Assembly: GCA_027064085.1 (NCBI GenBank)
Contig: JAMOQH010000192.1
Coordinates: forward strand, 1-25,354
DNA: 25,354 bases
From: a bacterium
GTDB taxonomy: Bacteria; UBP6; JAFGXH01
Direction: 5' to 3'
Shown piece after piece: positions 22,401 to 25,354 of this stretch. The position numbers were made by a program, and so were the translations under genes. The notes below the pieces were generated by a model that was not told the origin of the DNA, searched no databases, and saw nothing but the letters and a program-made list of their open reading frames with translations. Every line of letters begins with the position of its first letter. Within the stretch, counting starts at the first letter, position 1.

Positions 22401-25354
22401 ATGTATAAATTATTATTCGTTGTTTTTATAACATTTTTTATTTACTCGTGTGGTAATATAGATTCAGAAAACAACACAATAGATCTAGAGTCGTCTAGGG
22501 TATTAAGTATTTCTCATAATTCTAAAGACTCTAGAATGAGTATTAATTCTGCTATTATAAATAAAGATTATAAATTTAATCTTAAAAGCAGTAAGTTTAT
22601 TGCTGATGAGTATCTTTTATACGAGGGGGACTTACCAGAAGGCTTAATGCTTGATTCTACAACTGGGGTTATTTCTGGTTCTCCTGTTGAATCGGGTAAT
22701 TTTAATTTTAAAATTGGATTGAAAAATTTAGATTCTGATGATATAAAAATTATTCCTCTCAATATTTCTGTAGATAAATTAGTAAATCTCTATAAAAGTA
22801 TAGAGAGTTTTATTGACATATCAAAAACCGCTCAAGATAGTTTACATGAAATAAATCATGAAGGCCATATTTTATTTTCAAAACCATTTTTCTTTTTTTA
22901 TGGAACCTCTGTATCTTCTTTAACTGTTTGTAAGGAAGGATATATTAAAATAGGAAGTACTTCTTGTAATCCTGCTACTGATATTGATGGAAATCAAAAT
23001 GTCATTGCTCCATTTGCTGATTCTGCATTAAAGTTAACAAGTAATTCAAAAATATACTATCAAGAAAGAGGATTAAGTCCAAGAAAAATGTTAATTATAC
23101 AATACAAAAATCTTGAAAGAGATGGAGATTCTGGTTCAGAATATAATTTTGAAATAATAATACATGAAGATAGTGGAAATATTCAATTTTTATACAACCT
23201 TTCTCATCCTGGTTTAAATGGAAATAGTAATGACAGAGCTTATCTGGGCAGTCATGCGTTTATTGGTATAACATCTTTAAGTAAGAGATTTGAAGTTATT
23301 AAAAATCAGCCTAAGATTTTTAGGGGTACTGTTATTACATTTCATGCACCTCCAGCAAATACTGATTTAAATTATAATAGTAATACTAAATGGTTGAATA
23401 ATAGATATATAACAAGTAATGTGGTAAGTGATTATGTTGATATTGCAAGATATAATAAAGACGCAAAAGTTTGTACATCAAATTCAAACTGTCCTCTTTC
23501 TAATAAATGTATTGATGGTTACGAGGGGAAACGATGTGCATCATTTGATTTAACCGACTCTTTATTATATGATACAAATTTTCAAGTAAGTTTACCTTTT
23601 ACATTTAATTATTATGGAAATTCATATAATGATTTTTATGTTACTGAAAATGGTTATATATATTTTGGAGCAAAAAACAGTTCAAATATTAATTTTCCTA
23701 AAAAAGACGAACCTAATCATGATAATAGTGTACACTTAAATTCTATGCCTGTAAATAATTCTATTTTACCTATGTTTTCTGATATTAATTTAAAATCTAC
23801 AATGGGAGGGCATGTTACATATAATGTGATTGGAACATCACCTAAAAGAAAAGCTATCGTTATGTATGATGAAGTTAGGATTTCAGATGGTAATACTGTA
23901 CATAATTGTTCTTTTGAGTTGGTTTTACATGAAAGTTCAAATGTAATTGAATTTTTATATAGTGGTGGTAATGAATCAGATATTTGTTTAGGAAGAGCCT
24001 CGACTGTTGGTTTAAAAAAAGATAATAGTGATTTTATTGAAATTGCTGCAAATAATAGAGCATTAGGGCAGGGTAAATCGATTACTTTTGTACCAGATGA
24101 CGGTAATGCAAGTTCATACACTTGGGTTGGTGTTGGTAATGAAAAACCAACTGCTTTATTTCCAAATTCAAAAGATGTTAATATTAGGAGTATATATTTA
24201 AATAAAGTAAATAGCTCATTTATTGATTTACCACTAAGAGATATTGAAACGAATCCAGTTCCAACAGATTTTGGAGAAGATATTGAAGAATTATATTTAG
24301 ATGATACTCAAATGAAGCCATACAGTATTTATGATTTAGACAATGCGAATGGTTCTGGCTATACTTTTAAATTTAAAGATAAATTATATAATAAACTATT
24401 TGTTGATGGACACGGAGCTGTTAGCTTTGGTAATGCTGAAACAGCTGAAATGGTTATTGCTCCAATGTGGGGAGATGTTTATTATCAGTCAGAGTTGGAG
24501 TCATTAGAAACTCCTTACGAAGATGTTGAAAATGATTTTATGTGGATTGCTAATTCAGCAGGAGATTCATTATCTAAAATTAATACTCATACCGGTGTTT
24601 TAATTGGTGAATATGGTGTTGGTGATAACCCATCAAGAACTGCAGTTGGATTTGATGGAAGTGTTTGGGTTGGTAACAGAAGCAGTCATGATGTAACAAA
24701 GTTAAGTAGAAATGGTGACTTTATTTGTGAAGTAGATTTAAATTGGGGTTGTGGACCAAGAGGGCTTGCTCTAGATAAAGATGAAAATTTATGGGTAGGA
24801 TGTTATTCTGGTGGTTATATTTATAAAATAACTGATACGAAAATAGAACCTTCTGCAAGTAATAATTATGCTCCAAGATGTAGGATATTAGATTTAAGGG
24901 CTCCAAATGACCATAGTAGTAATTTAGCCTTTAAAGGAAATAGCTATGGAACTTATGGTTTAGCTTTTGATAAACATGGTATTTTATGGTCATCAGGTTT
25001 AGGCTATCATAGAACAATAAGGATAGATACAAATAAAAATCCTGGAGAAAACGGTTTTTACAAATCCTATCCTTCACCAGGAAATAAAACTACTTATGGA
25101 ATTGTTGTTGATTATGAAGATAGACTTTGGTATGGAAATTGGTATAATGGTAATAATATTGGTGTAATTAGGGCAACTTACAATCCTAGTACTGATAGTC
25201 TTATAGAAAAAGATGTGCTACCTGCAAGAACTAATGCTACTCCTAGTGGTGGTGGTGTTGCTATTGATAGGCAAGGTAATATTTGGGTTGCACATGGTAG
25301 CACTAATCAAATAGGTAAATATTCACCTGATGGTACTCCTTTAGCTTTATTTAA
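22401..25354 (+). CDS. Large lipoprotein with putative-Ig, nidogen-like, EGF-like and Vgb/NHL propeller domains (runs off the right edge)
   Basis: The frame is open from ATG 22401 to the window end (984 codons, no stop), behind a GGGGG-containing SD. The leader ends at Cys17 (IYSC), so it is probably a lipoprotein. Residues about 50-125 form a He_PIG-type putative-Ig domain, with GDLPEGLMLDSTTGVISGSP as its hallmark. Three modules with the pattern 'PFxFxxYG, then NGYIxFG' (about 150, 397 and 650) look like nidogen-like domains. An EGF/Dickkopf-like Cys cluster lies at 358-379 (CTSNSNCPLSNKC, then C). From about 712 a Vgb/NHL beta-propeller starts (WIANSAGDSLSKINTHTG, SRTAVGFDGSVWVGNR, GPRGLALDKDENLWVG). 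Similar architectures occur in Myxococcota-like genomes. It is likely surface-exposed; the function is unknown. Confidence 0.85.
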   Translation, partial: MYKLLFVVFITFFIYSCGNIDSENNTIDLESSRVLSISHNSKDSRMSINSAIINKDYKFNLKSSKFIADEYLLYEGDLPEGLMLDSTTGVISGSPVESGNFNFKIGLKNLDSDDIKIIPLNISVDKLVNLYKSIESFIDISKTAQDSLHEINHEGHILFSKPFFFFYGTSVSSLTVCKEGYIKIGSTSCNPATDIDGNQNVIAPFADSALKLTSNSKIYYQERGLSPRKMLIIQYKNLERDGDSGSEYNFEIIIHEDSGNIQFLYNLSHPGLNGNSNDRAYLGSHAFIGITSLSKRFEVIKNQPKIFRGTVITFHAPPANTDLNYNSNTKWLNNRYITSNVVSDYVDIARYNKDAKVCTSNSNCPLSNKCIDGYEGKRCASFDLTDSLLYDTNFQVSLPFTFNYYGNSYNDFYVTENGYIYFGAKNSSNINFPKKDEPNHDNSVHLNSMPVNNSILPMFSDINLKSTMGGHVTYNVIGTSPKRKAIVMYDEVRISDGNTVHNCSFELVLHESSNVIEFLYSGGNESDICLGRASTVGLKKDNSDFIEIAANNRALGQGKSITFVPDDGNASSYTWVGVGNEKPTALFPNSKDVNIRSIYLNKVNSSFIDLPLRDIETNPVPTDFGEDIEELYLDDTQMKPYSIYDLDNANGSGYTFKFKDKLYNKLFVDGHGAVSFGNAETAEMVIAPMWGDVYYQSELESLETPYEDVENDFMWIANSAGDSLSKINTHTGVLIGEYGVGDNPSRTAVGFDGSVWVGNRSSHDVTKLSRNGDFICEVDLNWGCGPRGLALDKDENLWVGCYSGGYIYKITDTKIEPSASNNYAPRCRILDLRAPNDHSSNLAFKGNSYGTYGLAFDKHGILWSSGLGYHRTIRIDTNKNPGENGFYKSYPSPGNKTTYGIVVDYEDRLWYGNWYNGNNIGVIRATYNPSTDSLIEKDVLPARTNATPSGGGVAIDRQGNIWVAHGSTNQIGKYSPDGTPLALF

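Noticed and set aside
22568-24906. Open frames on the minus strand at 22568-22762, 23717-24121 and 24721-24906
   Set aside because: They lie opposite the large lipoprotein gene, whose domains are clear, and show no gene-like features.

Overview
The window is strongly A+T-rich and carries genes of a double-membrane (Gram-negative) bacterium: lipoproteins, outer-membrane beta-barrels, a LolA-like carrier, an RND exporter and a bacterial alpha-2-macroglobulin. Beta-propeller, EGF/Dickkopf-like, PEGA and nidogen-like modules in lipoproteins recall Myxococcota or former Deltaproteobacteria and some uncultured phyla. No taxonomic marker gene is present, so that placement is only an impression. No tRNA, rRNA or CRISPR array was seen.

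Layout. 1-196: tail of a beta-propeller (SBBP-type) gene that looks frameshifted. 340-3377: two translationally coupled surface genes, a lipoprotein with Cys-rich plus RCC1-like repeats and a protein with three PEGA domains. 3589-7806: a cluster shaped by TetR duplication. It holds one intact TetR gene (3589), a collapsed TetR copy (4392-4501) that kept its promoter region and operator, a three-gene envelope operon (lipoprotein phosphoesterase, small barrel, unrecognised exported protein), and a second intact TetR gene (7210) with a consensus promoter and a 22-bp palindromic operator. 7210-14092: an apparent operon TetR / CmpB-HD membrane protein / MMPL-type RND exporter / LolA-like carrier / outer-membrane barrel, most simply read as a TetR-controlled inner-to-outer-membrane export route for a lipid or other hydrophobic molecule. 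14365-19947: a 1860-residue alpha-2-macroglobulin with an intact thioester motif. 20150-20998: a REP-associated tyrosine transposase (RAYT). 21143-22066 (minus): a porin-like barrel with its own promoter and terminator. 22401-end: a very large multi-domain lipoprotein that runs off the right edge.

The most unusual item is the RAYT gene. Between its HUH motif and its C-terminal tyrosine region it carries seven short DNA palindromes in frame. Six sit at an exact 63-bp period, four of them directly preceded by GTAG, the tetranucleotide that marks REP hairpins recognised by RAYTs in enterobacteria. The seventh is in the opposite orientation with compensatory changes in both arms. Two further hairpins lie just behind the gene, and another GC-rich REP-like hairpin sits in frame in the cytoplasmic linker of the RND exporter. 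This looks like a transposase whose own coding sequence hosts an array of its probable substrate. The second notable system is the TetR duplication, which appears to have left a working operator in front of a new operon after the repressor gene itself decayed.
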